Shown one piece after another: positions 7,675 to 17,428 of a stretch of 64,000 nt of DNA. The position numbers and the translations under genes are program-made. Source of the stretch: Enterocloster hominis (ex Liu et al. 2021) (GTDB lineage: Bacteria; Bacillota; Clostridia; Lachnospirales; Lachnospiraceae); NCBI GenBank assembly GCA_014385265.1, contig JACRTJ010000001.1, forward strand, positions 47,931 to 111,930. The letters are read 5' to 3'. Positions within the stretch are counted from its first letter, which is position 1, and each line of letters starts with the position of its first letter. The notes below the pieces were generated by a model. The model saw nothing but the letters and a program-made list of their open reading frames with translations. It did no database searches and had not been told where the DNA came from.

Positions 7675-9297
7675 GTGAAAAGTATGATGAAAAAGAGATT
7701 TCGTGTAATGGCAGCGTTGATGGCAATGGCAGTTATGGCAGGAAGCCTGACCGGATGTGGTGGAAACAAAAATGCTCCAGCAGAAACGGGAAGTGCATCT
7801 TTAGGGACTGCGGCAGAAGGAAACAGCGGCGGAGCAGCAGGATCAAGTGAAATTAACGCTGCAAAACCGGCGGAAGGAATGGCATTAAAAGAAGATATCG
7901 TGATTGGAATGCAGTCCAAACACACAACTGTGGATGCTATGGATGCCAGCAATACCCAGCATAACTATATGTACCGTATGGTATATGATACACCGGTTCA
8001 TTTTAATAATACAACAAAGGAACTGGAACCCTCTCTGGCAGAAGAGTGGTCCACAGAGGATGGTGGAAAAACATACATTTTCAAACTTCGGGATGGTGTA
8101 AAATTCCATAATGGAGAGATATTAAAGGCTTCAGACTTTGTTTTTACCTTTAACCGGATGGAGGGAACTACTTCCTGTAATGGTGTATTTCTAAAGGTAG
8201 AGAGCGTGGAAGCGGTAGACGATCTGACTGTAAAAATGACACTGGTAGATCCGAACCTGGACTGGCCGTACATGATGACTCTCCCAACTGCCAGCATTAT
8301 GAACGAAAAGGCAGTTACAGACGATCCGGAGAAAGGACCGGCCGTAGGCACTGGTCCATGGATGGTTGATTCTTATGAGTTTGGAAACTATACAAAGCTT
8401 GTAGCATTTGAAGACAGCTGGAGAGGAGCTCCCAATGCAAAGAGCTTTACCTTCCGTTATATTCCTGAGGATTCGGCCCGCCTGATCGCACTCCAGAATG
8501 GAGAAATCGATATCTGTCAGACGCCGGCTGCCATTGAGCTTGGAAGGATTGAAGAGGACCCGGCTCTGGATCTGATTTCTTACAAAGGTGGATCTTTGAC
8601 ATATATGGCTTTCAATACCCAGAAAGATCCTGCCAAAGACGAAAATTTACGTAAAGCAGTTGCCCATGCCATTGATATTGATTCCATCATCGCTGTTGCA
8701 GCGGAAGGCCGTGGAGAAAAGGCTACATCCTTCTGGGGATGGGATGAATTTGGATTCTATGATTGCGGCGGATATACAAGAGATCTGGATAAGGCAAAAG
8801 AATATCTTGCAAAAGCATTCCCCAACGGAAATGCTGCCCTGGATATTTCTGTTGGAGCAGACCGTAAAACGATTGCTGAGATGATCCAGAGCCAGTGTAA
8901 AGAAATTGGCCTGACCATAAACATTGTTGAACTGGATTCTGCCGGAATCAGTACCACGACTACCAACGGTGAGCACCAGTCCTGTCTCTATGGTATGGGA
9001 TTCAATATCTTCGGCGACGATGCAAGACGTATCTTACAGCCGGGTTCCGCAGTGAACAAAGCCCATTACGACAGCCCGGAGGTTATGGAATTATTAGATA
9101 AAGCAGTTGCAGAAGAGGATGAAGCAAAGAGACTGGATTATTATAAGCAGATCCAGGAAAATGTTTACGAACACGTTCCATATATTCCGATCTATTATGC
9201 AGACGGATTCATCGGCGTTAAAAAAGGAACTGGCGGAATCGATATCTATCCGACCAGCCACCATGATTTCTCCAACATTTTTGTTCCAGCCGAATAA
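7675..9297 (+). CDS. Peptide ABC transporter substrate-binding lipoprotein
   Basis: 540 residues, SBP_bac_5 (OppA/DppA) family. A lipoprotein signal peptide is clear: MKKRFRV, a hydrophobic stretch, and lipobox LTGC with the lipidated Cys at residue 28, then a Ser/Gly/Ala-rich linker. The mature part has EPSLAEEWSTEDGGKTYIFK, GVKFHNGEILKASDFVFTFN and FNTQKDPAKDENLRKAVAHA, which are standard family blocks. Start is uncertain: GTG 7675 is only 3 bases from GGAGG, while ATG 7684 is 12 bases away. It captures oligopeptides outside the membrane for the permease genes downstream. A hairpin after the gene probably lets it be made in excess. Confidence 0.92.
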   Translation: MKSMMKKRFRVMAALMAMAVMAGSLTGCGGNKNAPAETGSASLGTAAEGNSGGAAGSSEINAAKPAEGMALKEDIVIGMQSKHTTVDAMDASNTQHNYMYRMVYDTPVHFNNTTKELEPSLAEEWSTEDGGKTYIFKLRDGVKFHNGEILKASDFVFTFNRMEGTTSCNGVFLKVESVEAVDDLTVKMTLVDPNLDWPYMMTLPTASIMNEKAVTDDPEKGPAVGTGPWMVDSYEFGNYTKLVAFEDSWRGAPNAKSFTFRYIPEDSARLIALQNGEIDICQTPAAIELGRIEEDPALDLISYKGGSLTYMAFNTQKDPAKDENLRKAVAHAIDIDSIIAVAAEGRGEKATSFWGWDEFGFYDCGGYTRDLDKAKEYLAKAFPNGNAALDISVGADRKTIAEMIQSQCKEIGLTINIVELDSAGISTTTTNGEHQSCLYGMGFNIFGDDARRILQPGSAVNKAHYDSPEVMELLDKAVAEEDEAKRLDYYKQIQENVYEHVPYIPIYYADGFIGVKKGTGGIDIYPTSHHDFSNIFVPAE

Positions 9298-9327
9298 TTT
9301 CCGGATATAATATGTAAATTTCTCGGA

Positions 9328-9360
9328 AAGAAGCGGCTCTTCAAAGAGCCGCTTCTTTTT
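9328..9360 (+). terminator. Intercistronic terminator/attenuator
   Basis: AAGAAGCGGCTCT at 9328-9340 and its exact complement at 9345-9357 with a 4-base loop, then a T run. It sits between the binding-protein gene and the permease genes, so partial read-through would set binding protein above permease. Confidence 0.85.
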
Positions 9361-9392
9361 AAAAAGCATTTTCCAGAACAGGAGGATGATGT

Positions 9393-10346
9393 ATGCACCG
9401 ATATATAATTAAAAGACTTTTATTAATGATTCCCGTTATCATTGGAGTTTCATTCCTTGTGTTTTTTATCATGGATCTGGCTCCCGGAGATGCGGTAGAT
9501 ATCCTGGCTCCAGAGGGGGCGACAGCAGAGGACCTGGAGGCGATCCGTCATGATCTGGGTCTGGATCAGCCGGTCATTGTACGGTATGTGAAATATATGG
9601 GCGGTATGCTTCATGGAGATATGGGAGTTTCCTATGTATCAAAGACAGACGTATTCGATACATACATGGAAAAGCTCCCGGCAACGATCAAGCTTTCATT
9701 TGCATCGATCCTGGTTTCGATCCTGTTGTCGGTACCATTGGGAATTTATTCAGCTACCAGGCAGGGAACGGTCCAGGATAATATCAGTATGATCGTGGCT
9801 ATGATCGGACTCTCTATGCCGAACTTCTGGCTAGGGCTGCTCCTTATCATTGTCTTTTCACTAAACCTGGGCTGGTTCCCGTCTGGCGGCGATCAGACCC
9901 TGTCCTCCATCGTACTTCCGGCAATTACCATAGGAACCGGGCTCATGGCTACCTTGACGAGAACGACCCGTTCTTCTATGCTGGATGTTTTAAAACAGGA
10001 GTATTTACGAACCGCAAGGGCAAAGGGAATCCCGGAAAAAATTGTAATCACATCCCATGCCTTGAGAAATGCGCTGATTCCGATCATCACGATTATTGGA
10101 ACGCAGCTGGCCGGCGTATTGGGCGGAAGCGTTCTTACAGAAACAGTATTTGCTTGGCCGGGAGTCGGCCGCCTGATCGTGGACTCTCTGAATATGAGGG
10201 ATACCCCGCTGGTTACAGGCAGCATTATTATGACAACAATTCTCCTTAGTATTATTCTGCTTCTCGTTGACCTGCTTTATGCAGTTGTGGATCCTCGGAT
10301 CAAAGCACAGTATGTGGCAAAAAGGGGGAAAAAGAAACATGGCTAA
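9393..10346 (+). CDS. Peptide ABC transporter permease, DppB/OppB type
   Basis: 317 residues, six membrane segments. N terminus MHRYIIKRLLLMIPVIIGVS and the B-type block FFIMDLAPGDAVDIL are diagnostic. The EAA loop, which docks on the ATPases, is at TARAKGIPEKIVITSHALRN. The end reads LLVDLLYAVVDPRIK. It forms the inner-membrane channel together with the DppC-type protein encoded by the next gene, which overlaps its end by 8 bp. Confidence 0.93.
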   Translation: MHRYIIKRLLLMIPVIIGVSFLVFFIMDLAPGDAVDILAPEGATAEDLEAIRHDLGLDQPVIVRYVKYMGGMLHGDMGVSYVSKTDVFDTYMEKLPATIKLSFASILVSILLSVPLGIYSATRQGTVQDNISMIVAMIGLSMPNFWLGLLLIIVFSLNLGWFPSGGDQTLSSIVLPAITIGTGLMATLTRTTRSSMLDVLKQEYLRTARAKGIPEKIVITSHALRNALIPIITIIGTQLAGVLGGSVLTETVFAWPGVGRLIVDSLNMRDTPLVTGSIIMTTILLSIILLLVDLLYAVVDPRIKAQYVAKRGKKKHG

Positions 10347-11223
10347 AACCGTTGAAGCAAATGTTCCCAGAAAAGCACGCAGCCAGATGGGAGAGGTATG
10401 GCATCAGTTTAGAAGAAATAAAGGCGCTATGGTCGGTTCTGCCATTGTACTGATCATCGTATTCGTTGCACTGTTTGCAGATGTCTTCCTGGATTATGAT
10501 ACCCAGGTAGTAGGACAGAATGTTGCAGAGCGTCTTCAGTGGCCCAGCGCAAGGCACTGGTTTGGAACAGATGAGCTGGGACGGGATATCTTTTTCCGCG
10601 TACTTTATGGAACAAGATTTTCATGCTCCGTGGGACTGGTGGCTGTTACCATTGGTCTGGTGATCGGCGTAACCCTGGGAGCCATTGCAGGCTTTTATGG
10701 AGGAACCCTGGAGGAAGTGATCATGCGAAGCACAGATATCCTGGGAGCTGTTCCCAATATGCTGATGGCGATCGTTATCGTATCCGTTCTCGGACAGAGT
10801 ATCTGGAATCTGATGCTGGCAGTGGGAATTACGAGCGTGCCGCAGTTTGTACGTATTACAAGGGCTGCGGTACTGACTGTGAGGAACCAGGAATATGTAG
10901 AAGCGTCGAAGGCCATAGGGTTATCAAACAGAAGGATTATTTTTAAGCACATTCTTCCCAATTGCCTGTCTCCGATCATCGTCCAGGCAACGCTCCGTGT
11001 GGCATCTGCTATTATTTCTGCTTCCAGTTTAAGCTTCCTGGGACTGGGTGTTCCTGCTCCGTCTCCAGAATGGGGAGCTCTTCTTTCCGGAGGAAGAAAA
11101 TATATCCGTGATTATTCCTACATGACGCTGTTCCCAGGTCTTGCCATTATGATCACTGTACTGGCGCTGAATATGATGGGAGACGGCCTTAGGGACTCTC
11201 TGGATCCGAAACTTAAGAAATAG
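10339..11223 (+). CDS. Peptide ABC transporter permease, DppC/OppC type
   Basis: 294 residues from ATG 10339, which has GGGGGAAAAAG upstream; a longer frame to 10267 would run into the B gene. Features: cytoplasmic N terminus, first membrane segment VGSAIVLIIVFVALFADVF, the C-type motif HWFGTDELGRDIFFRVLYG, EAA loop EASKAIGLSNRRIIFKHILP, and LDPKLKK at the end. It is the partner of the B-type permease. Confidence 0.93.
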   Translation: MAKTVEANVPRKARSQMGEVWHQFRRNKGAMVGSAIVLIIVFVALFADVFLDYDTQVVGQNVAERLQWPSARHWFGTDELGRDIFFRVLYGTRFSCSVGLVAVTIGLVIGVTLGAIAGFYGGTLEEVIMRSTDILGAVPNMLMAIVIVSVLGQSIWNLMLAVGITSVPQFVRITRAAVLTVRNQEYVEASKAIGLSNRRIIFKHILPNCLSPIIVQATLRVASAIISASSLSFLGLGVPAPSPEWGALLSGGRKYIRDYSYMTLFPGLAIMITVLALNMMGDGLRDSLDPKLKK

Positions 11224-11235
11224 GAGGGCGGCAGA

Positions 11236-12246
11236 ATGGAAGAACAGAAAGATATGGTCCTTGAGGTTGAGAACCTTAATGTAAAATTTGTAATGGAAGA
11301 AGAGACTGTGGAGGCAGTTAATAATATAAGTCTTCATATTAAAAAAGGGGAAACCCTGGGACTGGTGGGAGAGACCGGTGCAGGAAAAACCACAACAGCA
11401 TTGTCCATTATGAGATTGGTGGACTCGCCCCCCGGAGTTCTGGAATGTGATAAGCTGGAGGTGTGCGGCCAGGACGTGATGGGAATGTCCATCACCGAGC
11501 TGGAGCATATCCGGGGAGGCCTGGTATCCATGATCTTCCAGGATCCGATGACCTCTCTGAACCCGGTATTTACTGTGGGACAGCAGATCGCAGAAAGTCT
11601 GGAGCGTCATGAGCACCTTAATAAGAATGACGCATGGAAAAAGGCAGAGGATATGCTGGAGCTGGTTGGTATTCCAAGAGAGAGAGCCATCGAATATCCG
11701 CACCAGTTTTCGGGCGGCATGAAGCAGAGGGTGATCATTGCCATTGCCCTGGCGTGCAGTCCGCAGCTCTTAATTGCAGATGAGCCCACAACTGCCCTGG
11801 ATGTGACGATCCAGGCCCAGATCCTTCAGCTGATGCGGGAATTAAAGCAGAAAAAGGATACGTCCATGATCATGATTACCCACGACCTGGGAATCGTGGC
11901 AGAGACATGTGACCGGGTAGCAGTCATGTATGCTGGAAAGATCATTGAAGAGGGAAATCTGGAAGAAGTTTTCAATCACACACTGCATCCGTATACCGAG
12001 GGGCTTTTCAACTCTCTTCCAAATATCAAAAATAGACGGAGCAAGTTGGAGCCGATCCGCGGTCTGATGCCGGATCCCACAAATCTGCCCAGGGGCTGTG
12101 CCTTTGCTCCAAGATGCAATTACGCGACAGATGCGTGCAGGGAAAGAAGACCGGAGCTGGTGTCCTTCGGAGGAACTCATAAAGCGGCATGTCTGGCGTA
12201 TGAGAATCCGGACTTCCATATTGAGAGGGGGAAAAAGAATGGCTGA
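11236..12246 (+). CDS. Peptide ABC transporter ATPase, DppD/OppD type
   Basis: 336 residues. Walker A GETGAGKTT, Q-loop MIFQDPMTSLNPV, signature QFSGGMKQRV, Walker B LLIADEPTTALDV and H-loop ITHDLG are all present. The C-terminal oligopeptide extension carries RGCAFAPRCNYATDACRER, the Cys cluster known to hold an Fe-S site in some Dpp ATPases. RBS GGAGGGCGG lies just before the start. It hydrolyses ATP at the inner face of the membrane. Confidence 0.94.
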   Translation: MEEQKDMVLEVENLNVKFVMEEETVEAVNNISLHIKKGETLGLVGETGAGKTTTALSIMRLVDSPPGVLECDKLEVCGQDVMGMSITELEHIRGGLVSMIFQDPMTSLNPVFTVGQQIAESLERHEHLNKNDAWKKAEDMLELVGIPRERAIEYPHQFSGGMKQRVIIAIALACSPQLLIADEPTTALDVTIQAQILQLMRELKQKKDTSMIMITHDLGIVAETCDRVAVMYAGKIIEEGNLEEVFNHTLHPYTEGLFNSLPNIKNRRSKLEPIRGLMPDPTNLPRGCAFAPRCNYATDACRERRPELVSFGGTHKAACLAYENPDFHIERGKKNG

Positions 12247-13201
12247 AAATATACTGGAAGTAAAGCATCTGAAAAAATATTTTAAAACAGCCCGTGGAAC
12301 CCTCCATGCGGTGGATGATGTGAGTTTTACCATTGAAAAGGGAAAAACACTGGGAATTGTTGGAGAGTCCGGATGTGGAAAATCGACGACTGGACGTGCG
12401 ATTTTAAGACTTTTGGAACCAACTGACGGCCAGGTGATCTTTAATGGCCAGGACATCACGGCTTTGAGCAGCAGTAAGATGCGGCAGATGCGCCGGGATA
12501 TGCAGATCATCTTTCAGGATCCGTTTTCTTCTCTGGATCCTAAGAAGACTGTGAGTCAGACCATTGCGGAGCCCATTATTGAAAACAAGATCTTGAAGGA
12601 TAAAAAGGCGATCGATGCCAGAGTCCGTGAGCTGATGGCTACGGTAGGACTGGCGGAGCGGCTTGTAAATGCGTATCCCCATGAGTTGGATGGCGGGCGC
12701 AGACAGCGTATCGGGATTGCCCGTGCTCTGGCTATGGAGCCCAAGTTTATTGTATGTGACGAGCCAGTATCAGCCCTGGACGTTTCCATCCAGGCTCAGA
12801 TCCTGAACCTGCTGCAGGAATTAAAAGAACAGATGGGGCTTACTTTTATTTTCATTACCCATGATCTCTCAGTGGTGAACCACTTTGCTGACGAGATTGC
12901 TGTAATGTATCTGGGACAGCTGATTGAAAAGGCTCCGACAGAGGAGCTGTTTGACCATCCGGTCCATCCGTACACAAGGGCCCTTCTTTCAGCAATCCCG
13001 ATTCCAGAAGTGGGAATAGAAAGGCCTGAGAGAATTCTTCTCCGGGGAGAGATTAGTTCGCCGATCGATCCGCCAGATGAGTGCCGGTTTGCGAAACGAT
13101 GCAATTATGTATGCGACCAGTGTCATAAATCCTGCCCACAGCTGGTGGAGATATCAGAAGGTCATTTTGTATCATGCCATTTATGGGAAAATTTTAAATA
13201 A
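12239..13201 (+). CDS. Peptide ABC transporter ATPase, DppF/OppF type
   Basis: 320 residues from ATG 12239, overlapping the D gene by 8 bp; the longer frame to 12098 lies inside that gene. Walker A GESGCGKST, Q-loop IIFQDPFSSLDP, Walker B FIVCDEPVSALDVS, H-loop ITHDLS. The ABC signature reads ELDGGRRQRIGIARA instead of the canonical LSGGQRQR; the Ser to Asp form is seen in many Clostridia OppF proteins, so this is probably normal. The C-terminal Cys cluster FAKRCNYVCDQC is present. Last gene of the importer proper. Confidence 0.94.
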   Translation: MAENILEVKHLKKYFKTARGTLHAVDDVSFTIEKGKTLGIVGESGCGKSTTGRAILRLLEPTDGQVIFNGQDITALSSSKMRQMRRDMQIIFQDPFSSLDPKKTVSQTIAEPIIENKILKDKKAIDARVRELMATVGLAERLVNAYPHELDGGRRQRIGIARALAMEPKFIVCDEPVSALDVSIQAQILNLLQELKEQMGLTFIFITHDLSVVNHFADEIAVMYLGQLIEKAPTEELFDHPVHPYTRALLSAIPIPEVGIERPERILLRGEISSPIDPPDECRFAKRCNYVCDQCHKSCPQLVEISEGHFVSCHLWENFK

Positions 13202-13231
13202 AAATGTAATGTATTCAGGAGGGTTTACACC

Positions 13232-14506
13232 ATGTATCAGGTATCAGATCATACCAGATCCCAGTTTGAAAAGATGCTGGGGCTTGCCAGCGTAAAGGAA
13301 GCGCTGGCCTTCATCGAGGCCAATCAGCCGGAGGCCATTGAGGAGCAGAAGGAGCTGGTGCTCATCGAGGCTCCCACCGGCCATGAGGAAAACCGCGCCA
13401 AGGTATTCGCTGAGAAATTCAAGGCGCTGGGACTGGAGGACGTCCACACAGACCGGGGCGGCAATGTGATCGGCATCCGCCGCGGAACAGGAAAGGGGCC
13501 GAAGGTGCTGATCGAGGGCCATATGGATACCGTATTCCCCTTTGGGACTGTGAAAGGCGTGGAGGAAAAGGACGGCTTTCTGTATGCTCCCGGGATCGGC
13601 GATGATACAAGAGCGCTGGCTATGCTCCTGTGCCTGATCCGTACCCTCAATAAAACAGGGATCCAGACTGCCGGAGATATCGTATTTGTGGGAACCACCC
13701 GGGAAGAGGGAATGGGCGGTCTTGGCGGAATGAAGGATTTCCTTGCAGATAATGATGACATCGACATTTCCCTCAGCCTGGACAACAACGACATGAGCCT
13801 TCTGGTGTTCGAGGCCACCGGCGGCGAGACGTACGAGGTAAACTTTTACGGAATCGGCGGCCATGCCTTTGGCTGCTTCGGAAAGATGGCCCAGCCGGTC
13901 CATGCAGCTGCAAGAGCAGTGGCAAAGATCGCTGATTTTGTGGTTCCGTCGGATCCTAAGACCAGCTTCTGTGTGTCAAACTTCCATGGCGGAAACGATG
14001 CAGGCGTCCATGCGATCGCGCCCAAGGCCACGATCAAATTCAACTTCCGGTCCAATTCCCAGGAGGAGCTGGCGAAATTAAGGACCAATATCTTCAACGC
14101 CATTGAAGAGGCCTGCCAGGAGGAGACCGCAAAATGGGGCCAGGATACGATCACCTGGGATAAAAAGCTCATCAGCAGCGTACCGGGAGGAACCCAGGAC
14201 ATGCATGCTCCTCTGGTAGAAACTGCATACATGGGCCTGAGCCATCTGGGCGTGGAGCCGGTGATCCACAGAGGCGGCTGCACCAACGCCAACGTAGCCG
14301 TTGCCAAAGGCCTTCCGGCGCTTTGCATGGGCCGAGCCTATGCTCCGGATGAAAATTCCAAGAATATCATGAACCACAGCATCCATGAAAAGTTCCCGAT
14401 CACTGGTTCTTATAAGGCGATCCAGCAGGCATTCATGGTACTGATGATGGCAGCAGGCATTGATGGGGAGTTTGATTCCATCACAGGCATCGGAGCAGAA
14501 AAATAG
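13232..14506 (+). CDS. M20 family metallopeptidase (peptidase T/ArgE-like)
   Basis: 424 residues, RBS CAGGAGG before ATG 13232, 30 bp after the importer. Motifs: EGHMDTVFPFG (first metal His and Asp), APGIGDDTRALAMLL (bridging Asp), TTREEGMGGLGG (catalytic Glu and metal Glu), lid domain FYGIGGHAFGCFG, and RGGCTNANVA near the end where the last metal ligand lies. The group includes tripeptidases, DapE/ArgE deacylases and YgeY-type hydrolases. Its place in the operon suggests it cleaves an imported peptide or acylated amino acid. Confidence 0.87.
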   Translation: MYQVSDHTRSQFEKMLGLASVKEALAFIEANQPEAIEEQKELVLIEAPTGHEENRAKVFAEKFKALGLEDVHTDRGGNVIGIRRGTGKGPKVLIEGHMDTVFPFGTVKGVEEKDGFLYAPGIGDDTRALAMLLCLIRTLNKTGIQTAGDIVFVGTTREEGMGGLGGMKDFLADNDDIDISLSLDNNDMSLLVFEATGGETYEVNFYGIGGHAFGCFGKMAQPVHAAARAVAKIADFVVPSDPKTSFCVSNFHGGNDAGVHAIAPKATIKFNFRSNSQEELAKLRTNIFNAIEEACQEETAKWGQDTITWDKKLISSVPGGTQDMHAPLVETAYMGLSHLGVEPVIHRGGCTNANVAVAKGLPALCMGRAYAPDENSKNIMNHSIHEKFPITGSYKAIQQAFMVLMMAAGIDGEFDSITGIGAEK

Positions 14507-14520
14507 TCGGAAAAGAGGAC

Positions 14521-15828
14521 ATGGATCTTATGAAAAAGACAAGCTTTATTGCCACTGGAGACGCATTTATCACGCGCCGGTTCCCGGAGGGCGGATATGA
14601 GGGGTTCGAGGCCGTCCGGGACTGCATCATGCAGCACGATGTGAAATTTTCCAATCTGGAGATGACCTTCCATGACCATGAGGGGTATCCGGCCGCCTTT
14701 TCCGGCGGCACCTGGGCCATGGCGGATCCCAGGACCCTGGACGATATGAAGTCCTTTGGGTTTAACCTTTACAATACAGCCAACAACCACTCCCATGATT
14801 ACAGCCATGGCGGCGTTCTGGCCACCATCGAGCATTTACGGGAACGGGATATGATCTTTGCCGGAACGGGAAAGAACCTGGGAGATGCGTCCAGACCGTG
14901 CTATCTGGAAACAAAGAAGGCCAGAGTGGCCATGATCGGTGTCACCTCGTCCTTCCATGAATCTGGTATGGCAGGCGGCCAGAGCGCAGATATGTGCGGC
15001 CGTCCGGGACTGAATCCTCTGCGCTTCGAGACCGTTTACCATGTGACCCAGGAGTATTATGACCAGGTTGCAGGGCTGGCGGCTCTTACAAAGGTCAACG
15101 CTTCCATGGAAAACTCCGTGAAGAATGGATATAAGAATCCGCCGCCGGAGGGGACCTTCCTGTTTGGAAAGTATAAATTCAAGCTGGATGAAACCAACTG
15201 GATCGAGAGCATCCCCAACGAAACGGATATGGCCCGGATCGAGGGAGAGATCCGGGAGGCCGGAAAGCAGGCGGACGTGGTGCTGGTGAGCATCCATGCC
15301 CATGAGACCGATGCGGGCGATACAAAGGTGCCGGCCATGTTCCTGGAGACCTTTGCCAGACGCTGTGTGGATGCTGGTGCAGATGTTATCATCGGCCATG
15401 GTCCTCATGAGCTTCGGGGGATCGAGATCTATAAGGGGAAACCCATTTTTTACAGCCTGGGGAATTTCCTGTTTGAAACGGAGACCGTGGATCTCCAGCC
15501 TTATGATGCGTATTTAAATAAGAAGCTTCCCCTGGATACAAAGGTGGGGGCATATATGGATGACCGGAGCAAGATGGGAACCGTGGGGTACGGAGTCCTG
15601 CCGGAGATCTGGTTTTCTGTTATGGCTGCCTGGGACATGGAAGATGGGAAGACCACGGAGATCCGCCTGTACCCCATTTCCCTGGGTATGGAACGGGTAC
15701 GCTCCCAGAAGGGCGTGCCGGTAATGACTGGAGACGAAAAGGTCCTGGAGTATCTGGCGGAGCTTTCGGCTCCCTACGGAACCGCCATGGAGATCCGGGA
15801 TGGCGTAGGTTATATCCGACTGAAATAA
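14521..15828 (+). CDS. CapA-family protein (poly-gamma-glutamate synthesis fold)
   Basis: 435 residues. PGA_cap metallophosphatase-like fold: TGDAFITRRFPEGG, VKFSNLEMTFHD, TANNHSHDYSHGG, FAGTGKNLGDASRP, VVLVSIHAHE, VIIGHGPHELRGIEIYKGKP and FYSLGNFLFE. No signal peptide or membrane anchor is visible, unlike classical CapA, so it likely acts in the cytoplasm. Family members are linked with poly-gamma-glutamate production or with hydrolysis of related compounds; in this operon a catabolic role on a glutamate-containing peptide is possible but unproven. Start may be ATG 14521 or 14530. A long-loop terminator follows. Confidence 0.82.
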   Translation: MDLMKKTSFIATGDAFITRRFPEGGYEGFEAVRDCIMQHDVKFSNLEMTFHDHEGYPAAFSGGTWAMADPRTLDDMKSFGFNLYNTANNHSHDYSHGGVLATIEHLRERDMIFAGTGKNLGDASRPCYLETKKARVAMIGVTSSFHESGMAGGQSADMCGRPGLNPLRFETVYHVTQEYYDQVAGLAALTKVNASMENSVKNGYKNPPPEGTFLFGKYKFKLDETNWIESIPNETDMARIEGEIREAGKQADVVLVSIHAHETDAGDTKVPAMFLETFARRCVDAGADVIIGHGPHELRGIEIYKGKPIFYSLGNFLFETETVDLQPYDAYLNKKLPLDTKVGAYMDDRSKMGTVGYGVLPEIWFSVMAAWDMEDGKTTEIRLYPISLGMERVRSQKGVPVMTGDEKVLEYLAELSAPYGTAMEIRDGVGYIRLK

Positions 15829-15844
15829 TGCATTGACAGATTCT

Positions 15845-15900
15845 GGAGACGGCTGCAAAAACTCTCTCACTCCACTTGGCGCCGTCTCCTGTTTGCTTTT
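15845..15900 (+). terminator. Probable terminator of the importer operon
   Basis: GGAGACGGC at 15845-15853 pairs with GCCGTCTCC at 15881-15889 across a 27-base loop, followed by TGTTTGCTTTTTATTTT. Confidence 0.6.
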
Positions 15901-16005
15901 TATTTTGTACAAAATTTTTATACGTTTCTTTTTTCAGGTATATTTTTGTTAGAAAAAATATGTTATAATAAGGGAATCAAGCGACATCATTGGGAGGGAT
16001 TACAC

Positions 16006-17412
16006 ATGAATCGAATCAACGCGGCCAACCAGGCCCTGTTTGAGGAGCTTGTAAAGCAGATCCAGATACAGGGAAACGCAGCGGGCATTGCCGTTGCCAT
16101 TGTGGATGAAGAGGGAAAGACCCAGTATGAACAGTACTTCGGGTACAGGGATACGGAGCAGAAGCTGCCCATGGACGAAAATACGATCTTTGGTCTGGCA
16201 TCTGTGACAAAGTCCTTTGTGGCTTTATCCATCATGCAGCTGGCAGAAAAAGGCCTCCTGGACCTAAACGATCCTGTGAGCCGGTATATTCCGGAGTTTA
16301 CCAATAAGAATCAGGAAACGGTACGGATCCATCATTTCCTGAGCCACAGCGGCGGCTTTTATCCGGTACACAGGACTGTGGTAAAGGAGATCGCAGAGAA
16401 GCTGGGGATCTCCGAGGAGACAGAGGGCGACCTGGGTTACAGCGTGAAGCTGGCGGAGGCAGGAGCAAAGGCAGTGGCAGAGCAGCTGGATGCCCAGACT
16501 CCGGGCCACGGTCTCATTGGAAGACCGGGCGAATACATGAGCTACTGCAACGACGGCTATGGACTTCTTTCCGAGATCGTCCGCCGGGTCGGAGGAGAGG
16601 CTTCCTTTGCAGACTATGTGAAAAAGAATATCCTGGATCCTCTGGGAATGGAGCGCAGCGGCTGCGATTACCTGCGGCCCAGACTGGATGAAAACAGCGC
16701 CGTATTATATAAGAAGGAGAATGGAGTCATGACCGGCTGCAAGGACTATTACGACAACGCCTTTGTCCTGGGCGGGGCCGGATCCATGAAGTCCACCATT
16801 TCCGATATGAAGAAGATCCTGTATATGTATCTGAACCATGGAAAGACGGCGGCCGGCGGCCGTATCCTTTCAATGGAAGGGATCCGGTCCATGTGCCGTC
16901 CGCGCATGGAGTACCGCCCGGAGAGCTGGTACTGCTTCGGACTGGCTACAAAGAAGATCGACGATGTGACCGTGGTGGAGCACGGGGGAAGCCTTACAGG
17001 CGTTTCCTCCAACATGTCCTGGTCCTATGATGCCGGCTGCGGAGTCATCGTTCTCTGCAACACCTCCGACGTACCGGTGAGTGCCATTGCCGATGCGGCC
17101 ATGCGTATGTACCATGGCCGGAATCCGCTGGAGGACCGGGGACTTTACCAGGAAAATCCATGGTCAGAAAAGACCAGAAAGGCCGCAGTGGGCTGCTACC
17201 TTTCCAGCGAGGACTCCGAGGTGGAGATCCGGGAGAACGGAGACGGAGTTCTGGCAGTGGTAGAGGGCAGAGAGAAAAATCTGGTCATGGTCCAGGAAAA
17301 CCTGGGGATCATCCGCGGCTATGCAAAGGACGCGTATCTGAAGCTCTTTAAGGATGAAAACGGCGGAGTGTTCGCCATCGGCTTTGGCGGACGGATGCTG
17401 CCGAGAAAATAA
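16006..17412 (+). CDS. Serine hydrolase, beta-lactamase (class C/PBP4-like) family
   Basis: 468 residues from ATG 16006 with GGGAGGGATT upstream; a -10 TATAAT lies at 15964-15969, though the -35 is poor. Catalytic motifs: S66-V-T-K69 in FGLASVTKSFVALSI, Y180-C-N182 in EYMSYCNDGYG, and H326-G-G in VEHGGSLTGVSSN. No signal peptide is visible, so the protein is probably cytoplasmic and more likely a peptidase or esterase (D-aminopeptidase type) than an antibiotic-degrading enzyme. About 100 residues after the catalytic domain form a beta-rich C-terminal domain. It is followed 16 bp later by an AbgA-like gene. Confidence 0.88.
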   Translation: MNRINAANQALFEELVKQIQIQGNAAGIAVAIVDEEGKTQYEQYFGYRDTEQKLPMDENTIFGLASVTKSFVALSIMQLAEKGLLDLNDPVSRYIPEFTNKNQETVRIHHFLSHSGGFYPVHRTVVKEIAEKLGISEETEGDLGYSVKLAEAGAKAVAEQLDAQTPGHGLIGRPGEYMSYCNDGYGLLSEIVRRVGGEASFADYVKKNILDPLGMERSGCDYLRPRLDENSAVLYKKENGVMTGCKDYYDNAFVLGGAGSMKSTISDMKKILYMYLNHGKTAAGGRILSMEGIRSMCRPRMEYRPESWYCFGLATKKIDDVTVVEHGGSLTGVSSNMSWSYDAGCGVIVLCNTSDVPVSAIADAAMRMYHGRNPLEDRGLYQENPWSEKTRKAAVGCYLSSEDSEVEIRENGDGVLAVVEGREKNLVMVQENLGIIRGYAKDAYLKLFKDENGGVFAIGFGGRMLPRK

Positions 17413-17428
17413 AATGGAGGTATTCAGC

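Noticed and set aside
12239..13201. Degenerate ABC signature LDGGR in the OppF-type ATPase
   Set aside because: The same form occurs in many Clostridia OppF proteins and all other motifs are intact, so it is not a sign of loss.
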